Positions 39,847 to 50,687 of a DNA stretch of 64,000 nt are shown in pieces. Within the stretch, counting starts at the first letter, position 1. Every line of letters starts with the position of its first letter. A program made the translations under genes and the position numbers. Below the pieces are notes generated by a model. The model did not search any database. It was not told the DNA's origin and saw nothing but the letters and a program-made list of their open reading frames with translations. The stretch covers positions 3,534,001-3,598,000 of the forward strand of contig NZ_KI912270.1 of the NCBI RefSeq assembly GCF_000243415.2, written 5' to 3'. The DNA is from Mycolicibacterium tusciae JS617. GTDB taxonomy: Bacteria > Actinomycetota > Actinomycetes > Mycobacteriales > Mycobacteriaceae.

Positions 39847-41439
39847 GTGGGTGCATCACTGCTGGCGGTTCTGATGGTGTCGATCCTGCTGGCCGCCGTG
39901 GCACGCCGCTTTGATGTCTCCGCGCCGCTGGCCCTTGTCATCGCGGGACTACTGGCCAGCAACCTGCCCGGACTGCACGACGTCGTGCTCGAACCCGAGC
40001 TGGTCCTGTATGTGATTCTGCCGCCGCTGCTGTGGTCGGCGGGCACCGAGAGCAGCTACGTCGCGCTGAGGAAGAACCTTCGGCCCATCAGCCTTTTGGC
40101 GGTTGGACTTCCGCTGGCCACGACGTTCGCGGTCGGGTTCGTGGCGTACAAGACGGTTCCCGAGCTGACTGCCGCCGCGGCGCTGACCCTCGGTGCGGTC
40201 GTGGCGCCGCCCGACGCGGTATCGGCGACGGCGATCGGCAGGAGGCTGGGCCTACCCCGACGAACCATGGTTCTGCTCGGTGGTGAGAGCCTGCTCAACG
40301 ACGCGACGGCGCTGACCGCCTACAAGGTGGCGCTCGCGGCCGCCATCGGGACGGCGGCGACGTGGGGCTCCGCGATCGGCACCTTCGCGCTGGCCGCGGT
40401 CGGCGGCGTGGCCGTCGGCATCGCGTTCGGCGTCCTGATCTCATACGTCCGCTCCCGGCTCGACGACCCGGTGGTGGAGAGCGCGATCGGATTGATCGCC
40501 CCGTTCGTCATCTACCTCGTCGCGGAGCTGATCCACGGCTCCGGCGTGATCGCCGTGGTGGTAGCCGCCTTGATCCTGGGGCAGCGCTCGGCGCACGCCG
40601 GCTACGCGACGCGACTGCAGGATTTCGCGCTGTGGCAATCCGTTGTGCTGATCCTGGAGTCGTTCGCGTTCCTGTTGATCGGGTTGCAATTGCCCGAGGT
40701 CATCAGCGAGCTGGAGGGCATCCGGGCCTCGGTGCTGATCTGGTCGTCCGTCGCGGTGTTCGCCACCGTCATCGGAGTCAGGATCGCGTGGGTGTTCATG
40801 TTCGCGTACCTACCTCCCCTGTTGTCCCGACGCATACGGGAACGCGAGCCCACACCGCCGCCGGCCCAGGTGTTCGTCGTGGCATGGGCGGGCATGCGCG
40901 GGGTGGTCTCGCTGGCCGCCGCGGCCGGCGTCCCGCTGGTGACCCTGTCGGGCGATCCGTTCCCGGGCCGGCCGCATCTCGTGTTCCTCACGTTCGTGGT
41001 CGTCGTCGGCACGCTGCTACTCCACGGACTGACCCTGCCGTGGGTCATTCGGCTGCTACACGTGCAGGGCGACGACCCCCAACAGGACCGGCTCGCTGCG
41101 GTTCAGGCGCAGGACCGGGCGGCCCGCGCCGCGGCCGACCGACTCGATGAGCTGCTGGCCGACTCCCGGGTCAGCAGCGACACACCCGAGCGTGCCGCCG
41201 AGGTGCTTCGGCACTGGAACACGCGGCGCCTCAACGCAGCATGGGAGCGGCTTGGGCGCACGGACGAGGAGATCGGCGAGAGTCCAGCAGCCGCGTTTCG
41301 CCGGCTGCGACTGGAAATGCTTGCCGCCGAGCGTAAGACGTTCATCGAGGAACGCGACGCGGGGCGCATCAACGACGAGGTCTTGCGCGCGATGCTGTAC
41401 GGGCTCGATCTCGAAGAGGCGACACTCAACCGGACGTAG
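39847..41439 (+). CDS. Na+/H+ antiporter, CPA1 family
   Basis: The 530-residue protein has about twelve membrane helices and a cytoplasmic C-terminal helical tail (about 400-530). CPA1 motifs are present: LPPLLWSAGTESS, GAVVAPPDAVSATAIGRRLGLP (Asp in the ion-binding helix), GESLLNDATAL and AWAGMRGVVSLAAA. It exchanges Na+ (or K+) for H+ at the inner membrane. The GTG start is preceded by AGGAGG at 39832-39837, which rules out the longer upstream frame. The 3' end overlaps the convergent MarR gene by 14 bases. Confidence 0.92.
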   Translation: MGASLLAVLMVSILLAAVARRFDVSAPLALVIAGLLASNLPGLHDVVLEPELVLYVILPPLLWSAGTESSYVALRKNLRPISLLAVGLPLATTFAVGFVAYKTVPELTAAAALTLGAVVAPPDAVSATAIGRRLGLPRRTMVLLGGESLLNDATALTAYKVALAAAIGTAATWGSAIGTFALAAVGGVAVGIAFGVLISYVRSRLDDPVVESAIGLIAPFVIYLVAELIHGSGVIAVVVAALILGQRSAHAGYATRLQDFALWQSVVLILESFAFLLIGLQLPEVISELEGIRASVLIWSSVAVFATVIGVRIAWVFMFAYLPPLLSRRIREREPTPPPAQVFVVAWAGMRGVVSLAAAAGVPLVTLSGDPFPGRPHLVFLTFVVVVGTLLLHGLTLPWVIRLLHVQGDDPQQDRLAAVQAQDRAARAAADRLDELLADSRVSSDTPERAAEVLRHWNTRRLNAAWERLGRTDEEIGESPAAAFRRLRLEMLAAERKTFIEERDAGRINDEVLRAMLYGLDLEEATLNRT

Positions 41440-41905
41440 CGTCGAGTTGGGTACGGAATGCGTCCATCGCGTCGATGAGTGCGGTGAAGGTGCGGTGCGC
41501 GGCGCGCAGTTCAGCGTCGGATAACTCCGCCAAGGCGATTCGGTTCTGCTCGGCCAGGGGCGTGAAAAACCCGCGCGCGACCCGCATTCCGTGATCGGCG
41601 ACGCGCAAGATCACCTTGCGCCGGTCGGTGGGATCAGATTCCCGCAGCAGATGATCGGATGCGATCATCCGCTCGACGAGGTAGGTGATCGCCGCGCCGG
41701 ACATGCCCATCCGTTTTCGGAGTTCGCCCGCGGTCAACGGAGTTCCGGCGGTTTCGGCGACCATGATGTGCAGTAGGGCACGAAAGTCGTTGGCCGCGAC
41801 ATCGTGTCGGCTCGCGAAGTATCTCCCGATCTGGTCGGATTCGGCGTTCATCGCCCGCACGTCGGCCGCGATCATCCACTCAAGGGTTTCGCGGTCTTCG
41901 GCCAC
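41426..41905 (-). CDS. MarR-family transcriptional regulator
   Basis: The 159-residue winged-helix regulator shows FRALLHIMVAE, LTAGELRKRMGMSGAAITYLVERM (recognition helix) and SDPTDRRKVILRVADHG (wing). MarR proteins repress drug-efflux and catabolic genes until they bind a small ligand. It is divergent from the MMPL transporter gene across 64 bases, so that gene and its own promoter are the likely targets. The GTG start has TATGCT six bases upstream. Confidence 0.9.
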   Translation of the reverse strand: MAEDRETLEWMIAADVRAMNAESDQIGRYFASRHDVAANDFRALLHIMVAETAGTPLTAGELRKRMGMSGAAITYLVERMIASDHLLRESDPTDRRKVILRVADHGMRVARGFFTPLAEQNRIALAELSDAELRAAHRTFTALIDAMDAFRTQLDATSG

Positions 41906-41969
41906 GGGTAGAGCATAAGGCGCGAAGGTTCATTTGGTTAAAGGTTAAGTATCTGAAATATTAGGAATC
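41906..41969. promoter_or_regulatory. marR-mmpL divergent control region
   Basis: On the minus strand TATGCT (41912-41917) is the leaderless -10 box of the MarR gene. A direct repeat GGTTAA-A-GGTTAA (41936-41948), which also contains the inverted repeat TTAA-AGG-TTAA, sits between the two genes. It is the best candidate MarR-binding site. Confidence 0.55.
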
Positions 41970-44015
41970 ATGTCGCGACGCATCTCCTGGTTTCTGGCAT
42001 TGGTGGTCGTAGCCGTGTCCGGCGCGCTCATGGTGCTTCTCGGTGGTGGCGACTCAAGCCAGCGATCTCCGGTTCCCGTGCCCGACACCGCCGAATCCGC
42101 CCGCGCCGCCGAAGTGAGTGCGCAGTTCCCCGGCGGTGACGAGGTCCCGGCGATCATCGTCGTCACCCGAGACGACGGCGCGCGCCTGGATCCCGCCGAT
42201 CTCGCCGCCGTCCAGGGCAAATGGTGCGCGCAGGTGTCCGACGACGGTGAAGCCGCACTGACAGTGGCCCCGCTGAGCGGCGACCTCACCGGTTTCGCAC
42301 TCAACGACGCAATCAATGACCTCCGGAAGTCGGCCGCCGACGGGCTACCCGATGATCTGCGCACCGAGGTCACCGGCGGGCCCGCGTTCGGGGCCGACAT
42401 CGCGGACTCGTTCTCCGGAGCCAACTTCACCCTGCTCGCGGTCACCGCGGCGGTGGTGGCGTTGTTGCTGATCGTCACCTACCGGTCCCCGGTCCTTTGG
42501 CTGGTGCCGCTGGCCGTCATCGGCTTCGCCGACCGGGTGGCCGCGGTGGTGGGTACCGCGGTCGCCAGTGGGCTCGGCATGAATCCCGACGGCTCGACAT
42601 CCGGTATCACCAGCGTGCTGGTATTCGGCGCCGGTACAAACTATGCGCTACTGCTGATCTCCCGCTATCGGGAGGAGTTGGGGCGCAATCAGAGTCACCG
42701 TGACGCACTGGATATCGCGGTCCGACGCGCCGGGCCCGCGATCCTCGCGAGCAATGCGACGGTGGTGCTGGCTCTGCTGACGCTGCTCTTCGCATCGTCT
42801 CCGAGCGTGCGCAGTCTGGGTGTGCAGGCCGCCGCGGGTCTGGCCGTTGCCGCGGTGTTCGTCCTGCTGGTACTTCCGCCGCTGCTCGCCTTGTTCGGTA
42901 AGCGATTGTTCTGGCCCTTCATCCCGCAGACGGGTGCGAAACCCCTTACCGACAGCGGAATCTGGCACCGCATCGCCGAATCGGTGGCGCGGCGGCCGGG
43001 CCGGGTCGCGATCGTATCCATCGCGGGCCTGGCGCTGTTGTGTACGGGTCTGCTGAGCACACCCATCGGTCTATCGCAGACCGAACAGTTCCGGGTGCAA
43101 GCCGAATCCGTCAGCGGCTACGAGACTTTGGCGACGCATTTCCCGAGCGGACTCACCGATCCGACGCGAGTCATCGCGCCGACCAACCGGGCCGCCGACA
43201 TCCAAAAAGCGATCACCGATACCCGCGGCGTCCTATCCGCCACCCCTGCCGGACAGAGCCCCGGTGGCCTGTCGCAATGGTCGGTCGTGCTCAACGCCGA
43301 GCCCGCGTCCGAACAGGCCTTCGAAACCATTGACGCCCTGCGCGATTCGGTTCATTCTGTCGATCCTGGCGCTTTGGTCGGTGGGTCCGACGCGTCGGCG
43401 CGCGATGCGGGCGCGGCCGCCGAACGTGACCGCCTCATCGTGATCCCCGCGATTCTGATCGTCGTGCTCGCGGTCCTCTATGTGCTGCTGCGCTCGGCTC
43501 TCGCGCCGCTGGTCCTTGTCGCGGTGACGGTGCTCAGTGCGTTGGCGGCGCTGGGGCTTGGCGGCTGGGCCAGTGTGCACCTCTTCGGCTTCCCGGCATT
43601 GGACAACACCGCCCCGCTGTTCGCATTCCTGTTCCTGGTGGCACTCGGGGTGGACTACACGATCTTCCTGGTGACCCGCGCCCGCGAGGAGACCCCCGAC
43701 CACGGGACCCGCGACGGCATCGTCCGCGCCGTCTCGGCGACCGGCGCCGTCATCACCAGTGCGGGCATCGTGCTGGCCGCGGTGTTCTGCGTCCTGGGCG
43801 TGCTTCCGCTGATCGTCCTCACCCAGGTGGGCATCATCGTCGGCCTCGGCATCCTGCTGGACACCTTCGTCGTGCGGACGGTGATCATTCCGGCGCTGTT
43901 CACGTTGATCGGCCCAGCAATCTGGTGGCCCGCTCTCAGGACCGGCGACTACCGTTCACCGGGTGGAGGAACAGGCGGTCGACACCGTGCTCGGGAAGGT
44001 GCGGATCCGCACTAG
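41970..44015 (+). CDS. MMPL-family (RND) transporter
   Basis: The 681-residue protein has twelve predicted helices in the RND pattern: helix 1, a porter domain, five helices, a second porter domain, then helix 7 onward. The proton-relay motifs are GAGTNYALLLISRYREE in the first half and ALGVDYTIFLVTRAREE in the second. The usual Asp of the first motif (DY) is Asn here, while the second keeps Asp-Tyr. It is shorter than MmpL3-type lipid exporters and closer to YdfJ/ActII-3-like efflux pumps. The divergent marR supports a drug or metabolite efflux role. Confidence 0.9.
   Translation: MSRRISWFLALVVVAVSGALMVLLGGGDSSQRSPVPVPDTAESARAAEVSAQFPGGDEVPAIIVVTRDDGARLDPADLAAVQGKWCAQVSDDGEAALTVAPLSGDLTGFALNDAINDLRKSAADGLPDDLRTEVTGGPAFGADIADSFSGANFTLLAVTAAVVALLLIVTYRSPVLWLVPLAVIGFADRVAAVVGTAVASGLGMNPDGSTSGITSVLVFGAGTNYALLLISRYREELGRNQSHRDALDIAVRRAGPAILASNATVVLALLTLLFASSPSVRSLGVQAAAGLAVAAVFVLLVLPPLLALFGKRLFWPFIPQTGAKPLTDSGIWHRIAESVARRPGRVAIVSIAGLALLCTGLLSTPIGLSQTEQFRVQAESVSGYETLATHFPSGLTDPTRVIAPTNRAADIQKAITDTRGVLSATPAGQSPGGLSQWSVVLNAEPASEQAFETIDALRDSVHSVDPGALVGGSDASARDAGAAAERDRLIVIPAILIVVLAVLYVLLRSALAPLVLVAVTVLSALAALGLGGWASVHLFGFPALDNTAPLFAFLFLVALGVDYTIFLVTRAREETPDHGTRDGIVRAVSATGAVITSAGIVLAAVFCVLGVLPLIVLTQVGIIVGLGILLDTFVVRTVIIPALFTLIGPAIWWPALRTGDYRSPGGGTGGRHRAREGADPH
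43950..43955 (+). promoter_or_regulatory. -10 box of alpha/beta-hydrolase promoter inside the MMPL gene
   Basis: TACCGT ends seven bases before the GTG at 43963. It lies within the last codons of the MMPL gene. Confidence 0.45.
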
Positions 44016-44769
44016 CGGAACCGGGCCGGCCATCATGTTCTGGCCGAGCCTGCTGATGACCGGCGACATGTGGTCCGCCGCGGCCGATCACTTCAGCGCA
44101 ACGCACCGGGTCATCCTCGTGGACCCACCCGGTCACGGCGGCAGCGAAAAGCTCACGGCCCCCTTTACGTTCGACGACTGCGCACGCGTGATCGTCGACA
44201 TCATGGACAGCCTGGGTCTGCAGCGCACACACTTCGTCGGCAACTCATGGGGCGGGATGATCGGCGGCACCTTCGCCGCGACGTATCCCGACCGCATCGG
44301 CCACGCCGTGCTGATGAACTGCACCGGGTCGGCCGCGGGCGCTCGTCAGAAGCTGGAGTACGGCTTCCTGCTGCGCCTGGCCAAGCTCCTCGGCGGAGTC
44401 CGACCCCCACTGACCCGGTCGGTACTCAAGGCGTTCCTCGGCCCGACGACGTTTCGGACCCGCCCCGACGTCGTCGCTTACGTGCGGGACACCGTGCAGG
44501 CGGTCGACATCCGGTCCGGATCCTGGGCGGTGCACAGCGTGGTGCCCATCCGGCCGGACCAGCGTTCGCTGTTCGCGAAAATCTCGACACCGGTACTGGT
44601 GGTGGCCGGCGCCGAGGATGCGACGTTCGGACTGCAGGAGACGGCCGCCATGGCCGAGGCCATCCCGGATGCGCAGTTGGCCGTGCTGGACGGGGTGGCG
44701 CACCTTGCCGGGCTGGAAAACCCGTCTCTGGTCAACAAGCTGATCGAGGACTTCGTCCGTCGCGGGTAG
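43963..44769 (+). CDS. Alpha/beta-fold hydrolase
   Basis: The 268-residue hydrolase has the nucleophile elbow GNSWGG (Ser95), acid Asp219 (GAEDATFG) and His247 (DGVAHLAG), with the oxyanion region VDPPGHGGS. It would cleave an ester, lactone or similar bond. The GTG start overlaps the MMPL gene by 53 bases and has its own -10 box, so it may be transcribed both with the transporter and alone. The P450 gene follows closely. Substrate unknown. Confidence 0.88.
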   Translation: MEEQAVDTVLGKVRIRTSGTGPAIMFWPSLLMTGDMWSAAADHFSATHRVILVDPPGHGGSEKLTAPFTFDDCARVIVDIMDSLGLQRTHFVGNSWGGMIGGTFAATYPDRIGHAVLMNCTGSAAGARQKLEYGFLLRLAKLLGGVRPPLTRSVLKAFLGPTTFRTRPDVVAYVRDTVQAVDIRSGSWAVHSVVPIRPDQRSLFAKISTPVLVVAGAEDATFGLQETAAMAEAIPDAQLAVLDGVAHLAGLENPSLVNKLIEDFVRRG

Positions 44770-44772
44770 CGT
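44767..44772 (+). promoter_or_regulatory. -10 box of leaderless P450 promoter, overlapping a stop codon
   Basis: TAGCGT ends six bases before the ATG at 44779. Its TAG is the stop codon of the alpha/beta-hydrolase gene. Confidence 0.55.
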
Positions 44773-44778
44773 CGAGAG

Positions 44779-46002
44779 ATGACCGGCACCTCCGGCACCA
44801 CCCAAGCCCCGCAGCTGCCGCTGCACATGCGGCGCAACGCGTTCGATCCAACTCCGGAACTACGGGAGATTCGTGAGACGGCCGGGGTCCGCACGGCGAC
44901 CAACTCTTTCGGTATGACGGTGTATCTCGTCACCAGATACGAGGACGCCAAAGCGGTGCTGTCCGACCACGAGCGGTTTTCCAACGCCCGCCCGCCGGGG
45001 TTTGTCATGCCCGGGGCTCCGACCCTCACCGACGAGGAGCTGGCAAGTGCGCGTGCGGGCAATCTGCTCGGCCTCGACCCGCCGGAACATCAACGGCTGC
45101 GCCGCATGCTCACCCCCGAATTCACCATCCGCCGGATGAAGCGGCTTGAACCGCGCATCGTCGAGATCGTCCATCAGCACCTCGATGCGATGGAAAGTGC
45201 CGGTCCGCCGGTTGATTTGGTGGAGAGCTTCGCGCTGCCGATTCCGTCGCTGGTGATCTGTGAGTTGCTCGGAGTGCCTTACGACGACCGCGACGACTTC
45301 CAACGGCGCAGCGCACGCCAGTTGGATCTCTCCCTTCCGATCGCCGAACGCATGGACCTGCAGCGGGACGGCCGCGCCTACATGCAGACGTTGGTCGAGC
45401 GAGCGCGCAGGCACCCCGGCGACGACATTCTCGGGATGCTGGTCCGCGAGCACGGCACCGAGTGCACCGATGACGAGCTCATCGGCGTCGCTGGCCTGCT
45501 GCTGCTCGCCGGGCACGAGACCACGTCGAACATGCTGGGTCTTGGCACCTTGGCCTTACTGCGGAACCCCGAACAACTCGCAGCGGTCCGCGACGATCCC
45601 GACGCGGTTGGGCCGGCCGTCGAGGAACTGCTGCGCTGGCTGTCGATCGTGCACAGCGCGATCCCGCGGATCACCACCACCGACGTGGAGATCGCAGGCG
45701 TGAGGATTCCGGCGGGGCAACTCGTTTTCGTGTCGATGCCGGCGGGCAATCGCGACCCTAAGTTCATCGAGTCCCCCGAGATACTCGATATCCGCCGCGG
45801 CGCACCGGGACATCTCGCGTTCGGCCACGGAGTGCACCACTGCCTCGGTGCCCCGCTGGCGCGTATGGAGATGCGGATCGCGTTCCCCGCGTTGTTGCGC
45901 CGCTTCCCTACCCTGGCGCTGGCCGAGGACTTCGACGATGTGCAGTTCAGGTCGTTCCATTTCATCTACGGCCTGAGGTCATTGGCGGTGACATGGAGGT
46001 GA
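44779..46002 (+). CDS. Cytochrome P450
   Basis: The 407-residue soluble class I P450 shows the I-helix AGHETT (244-249), the ExxR motif (Glu283-Arg286 in EELLRW) and the haem loop FGHGVHHCLG with Cys355. It hydroxylates a small or lipid substrate with electrons from a ferredoxin; a [3Fe-4S] ferredoxin gene follows after ten bases. The pair is a typical mycobacterial CYP-Fdx unit. The CYP family number cannot be given by eye. Confidence 0.94.
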   Translation: MTGTSGTTQAPQLPLHMRRNAFDPTPELREIRETAGVRTATNSFGMTVYLVTRYEDAKAVLSDHERFSNARPPGFVMPGAPTLTDEELASARAGNLLGLDPPEHQRLRRMLTPEFTIRRMKRLEPRIVEIVHQHLDAMESAGPPVDLVESFALPIPSLVICELLGVPYDDRDDFQRRSARQLDLSLPIAERMDLQRDGRAYMQTLVERARRHPGDDILGMLVREHGTECTDDELIGVAGLLLLAGHETTSNMLGLGTLALLRNPEQLAAVRDDPDAVGPAVEELLRWLSIVHSAIPRITTTDVEIAGVRIPAGQLVFVSMPAGNRDPKFIESPEILDIRRGAPGHLAFGHGVHHCLGAPLARMEMRIAFPALLRRFPTLALAEDFDDVQFRSFHFIYGLRSLAVTWR

Positions 46003-46012
46003 GGGAGACGCC

Positions 46013-46204
46013 ATGAAAGCGCAAGCCGATCGCGACGTGTGTATTCAAGCAGGTAACTGCGTCATGGCTGCCGACGCGGTGTTCGATCAGGACGACGACG
46101 GTGTCGTGGTGGTGCTCGTCGAGGAGGTTCCAGACGACGAGCTCGACCATGCGCGCGAGGCCGTCAAGCTCTGCCCGTCACAGGCTTTGCGGTTGATTGA
46201 CTAG
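46013..46204 (+). CDS. [3Fe-4S] ferredoxin
   Basis: The 63-residue ferredoxin has Cys10 and Cys16 in VCIQAGNCVMAA (CX5C) and Cys54 in LCPSQAL, giving three cluster cysteines as in single [3Fe-4S] ferredoxins that feed P450s. The ATG follows a clear GAGGGAG ribosome site. It is the electron donor candidate for the P450 just upstream; the ferredoxin reductase must be elsewhere. Confidence 0.93.
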   Translation: MKAQADRDVCIQAGNCVMAADAVFDQDDDGVVVVLVEEVPDDELDHAREAVKLCPSQALRLID

Positions 46205-46845
46205 AGCTCGTCGCGCTTCAGATCGATGACGCCGGCCCGGCTCAGCAACAGCACGCTGACAACCAGCACCCAGGTGGGAAAGGCCATCGTCAACCACATG
46301 GTGAGGTCGGCGGACAACAAAAGCCCAACGGCGACAACGTAAGTGACTCCGACCAACCATTTCGGCATCAGGCCGGTCTTCAGCCAGATGGTTGCCAGCG
46401 AGATCATGAAGACAGCGCCCATCCGCAGGGCATACGTCTTGCTCAGTGCCAGCAGCAGCGCCTGCCCGAACACGGCACCGTCGGGCCCGCTGTGGGTGAG
46501 CGCCACGCCTACCGCCGAGGAGACAAAAATCATTGCCAAAAACAGCAATCCGCTGCCGATGAAAACCGATGAGAAGAACTTGTCCTCAAAGCCGCCGAAG
46601 CCGTCGCGAACGACGCCGATGAACCAGAGGAAGGCGATGCCCGCGAAGGGAATCAGAACCGCTGATGTCCTGATGCCGTGGCCGCCGTCCACCCACTGCG
46701 AGCCGGGTTCGGCCCCCTCGGGCAGCGACATGCGGATCATCACGAGCGCGGTGCCGAACAACAGCGCGAACAACACTCCAGCGACCGCGGCCGCCCGCGG
46801 GGTCGACAACATGTGCAGCTGACGGTCGATTGGTTGGGTGCTCAC
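46201..46845 (-). CDS. Six-helix membrane protein, unknown function
   Basis: The 214-residue protein has about six membrane helices: AAAVAGVLFALLFGTALVMI, TSAVLIPFAGIAFLWFIGVV, SSVFIGSGLLFLAMIFVSSA, a segment near YALRMGAVFMISLATIWL, WLVGVTYVVAVGLLLSA and WVLVVSVLLLSRAG. No catalytic motif is seen and no family is recognised. GTG start. It overlaps the ferredoxin gene convergently by four bases. Confidence 0.7.
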   Translation of the reverse strand: MSTQPIDRQLHMLSTPRAAAVAGVLFALLFGTALVMIRMSLPEGAEPGSQWVDGGHGIRTSAVLIPFAGIAFLWFIGVVRDGFGGFEDKFFSSVFIGSGLLFLAMIFVSSAVGVALTHSGPDGAVFGQALLLALSKTYALRMGAVFMISLATIWLKTGLMPKWLVGVTYVVAVGLLLSADLTMWLTMAFPTWVLVVSVLLLSRAGVIDLKRDEL

Positions 46846-46863
46846 GCCGTCATCGTGACACTT

Positions 46864-49010
<2,147 letters not shown>

Positions 49011-49016
49011 TACGGT
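49011..49016 (+). promoter_or_regulatory. -10 box of leaderless tnpB-like gene promoter
   Basis: TACGGT ends six bases before the GTG at 49023, which decides this start over the open frame beginning at 48975. Confidence 0.5.
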
Positions 49017-49022
49017 TGTGGT

Positions 49023-50687
49023 GTGGGCAAGACCTACCGCACGGCACCGTCACCGGCCGCAGGGCCGGCGCGAAGGCCGCGTGCGCGCAAGCGACCCAAG
49101 GGTGCGCCCACCCATGTTCGGTCGTGGCCGCTACGGCCGGATGTAGGCCAGTGTCGCGAGATCGGGATCCGGTTCTTTACCGGTGTGCGGATGTACAACG
49201 CGGTGCTGGGCGAGTTCATCGCGCGTAGTCGCGCCGTAAAGGCCGATCCGGGGTGGCAGACGGCACGAGAATTACCGCGGGGCACTGCGGCCCAGAACAC
49301 CCATCGGGGTGCGGCGTTTCGTGCGGTGGAGCAGAGGCACGGGCTGACCGCGGATGCCGCACAGTCCTATGCGTCCTCGCTACGCAAAACCTGGGTGCGT
49401 GAGCATCTGCGCGCCCAGGAAGCCCAGAACCTTGGGGCACGGGCGTTTGATGCGGTGCGTCAGTGGCATGTGGGCGGTAAAGGTAGACCACGGTTCAAGT
49501 CCGCGAAGCGGGGATTACGTTCGTTGGCGGCCAAAGATCGCATAGGTGCGTTGCGGCCCAAGACCGACGAGGCAGGAAGACTGGTCGGATTGCAGTGGGG
49601 CGCGAACTTTGTCATCCCGATCGCTTCTGCGGCCACGTCCGGTCGCCGCGGTCGCGAGCAACGAGCCGAACTCTCCGAGATTGAGGCGCTCGTCGCAGCG
49701 GGAAAGGTGTTGTCGACGAGGATCGTGCGCGCGGTAATCGATGGTCGCGACACCTACCGCATGCAGTTGGTCTGTGATGGGCTATCTACCCAGCGTCACC
49801 GGGTGGGTGAGGGCAAGGTGTCCTTTGATCTGGGACCGAGCCAGATCGCGGTGGCCGTGCAGCACGTCGACGGAAGCTGGTCAGGCTGGGTCCAGCCCCT
49901 GGCCGATGGCATCCGGTTGGACACGATCCGGCTGCGCCGAGTGCAGCGGCGGCTGGATCGTCAGCATCGGGCTGGTTCATCGGTCTGTTTCGGCCGTGAT
50001 GGCACGCGCACAAGGGGCCGGTGCGTGTGGAAGCGTTCGGCCGCCGCGCTGCGGACCACGACGGGAGTGGCGGAGTTGCATCGACGCGTGGCTGAGCACC
50101 GAAAGACCTTGCATGGGGCGCTGGCCAATCGCCTGGTGGGCTATGGCGCTGAAGTGGCGTGCGAGCAACTCGATTATGTGTCGTGGCAGAAGAACTACTC
50201 GCGCAGTGTGCGCGACCGGGCGCCTGGGTTACTGGTGCAGATGCTGGGCCGCAAGGCTGAAAGCGCCGGCGGCCGGCAGCTGTACCAGTACAACCCGAGA
50301 ACGACGGCCTTGTCGCAAACGTGCCTGTGCGGGAGCCGGAAGAAAAAGCCGCTCTGGCAACGGGTCCACCGTTGCGAGTGCGGCGTCACCCGGGATCGAG
50401 ACCTGTTCTCGGCCTACCTCGGACTGCACGTCCGAACCGGGGCCGACGGGGTCGATCGGCTGGACTTGCAGACAGCCAACACCGGCTGGCTGCACCGTCA
50501 GGACGTCGACGGGTCGCCGAAGTCCAGCCGTAGTGCGACAGCACACAAGCGGCGAGGCCGTAGGCATCCGCCCTCGCGGAGGTCCGTGGCGCGCATCAAA
50601 GCCGGGCGTACAGCCAGAGCAGTGATGCGACAGAGCCGTTCGGCGCGAACCTCCACTACCGACCAGCCCACGGCGATTGCTGCATGA
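49023..50687 (+). CDS. TnpB-like RNA-guided nuclease (IS605 OrfB family), no TnpA partner
   Basis: The protein of about 554 residues has a basic N-terminus, a helical middle and a split RuvC nuclease. Asp269 lies in FDLGPSQIAVA, Glu381 in VACEQLDY, and a final Asp (458 or 460) in VTRDRDLFSAYLG. The zinc ribbon sits between the last two: Cys434-x-Cys436 and Cys451-x-Cys453, so both pairs are CxC rather than the usual CxxC. TnpB proteins use a right-end-derived RNA to cut DNA and are ancestors of Cas12. All three acidic residues are present, so it may be active. It is longer than typical 400-residue TnpB. No transposase TnpA or CRISPR array is nearby. A right-end hairpin follows. Confidence 0.85.
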   Translation: MGKTYRTAPSPAAGPARRPRARKRPKGAPTHVRSWPLRPDVGQCREIGIRFFTGVRMYNAVLGEFIARSRAVKADPGWQTARELPRGTAAQNTHRGAAFRAVEQRHGLTADAAQSYASSLRKTWVREHLRAQEAQNLGARAFDAVRQWHVGGKGRPRFKSAKRGLRSLAAKDRIGALRPKTDEAGRLVGLQWGANFVIPIASAATSGRRGREQRAELSEIEALVAAGKVLSTRIVRAVIDGRDTYRMQLVCDGLSTQRHRVGEGKVSFDLGPSQIAVAVQHVDGSWSGWVQPLADGIRLDTIRLRRVQRRLDRQHRAGSSVCFGRDGTRTRGRCVWKRSAAALRTTTGVAELHRRVAEHRKTLHGALANRLVGYGAEVACEQLDYVSWQKNYSRSVRDRAPGLLVQMLGRKAESAGGRQLYQYNPRTTALSQTCLCGSRKKKPLWQRVHRCECGVTRDRDLFSAYLGLHVRTGADGVDRLDLQTANTGWLHRQDVDGSPKSSRSATAHKRRGRRHPPSRRSVARIKAGRTARAVMRQSRSARTSTTDQPTAIAA

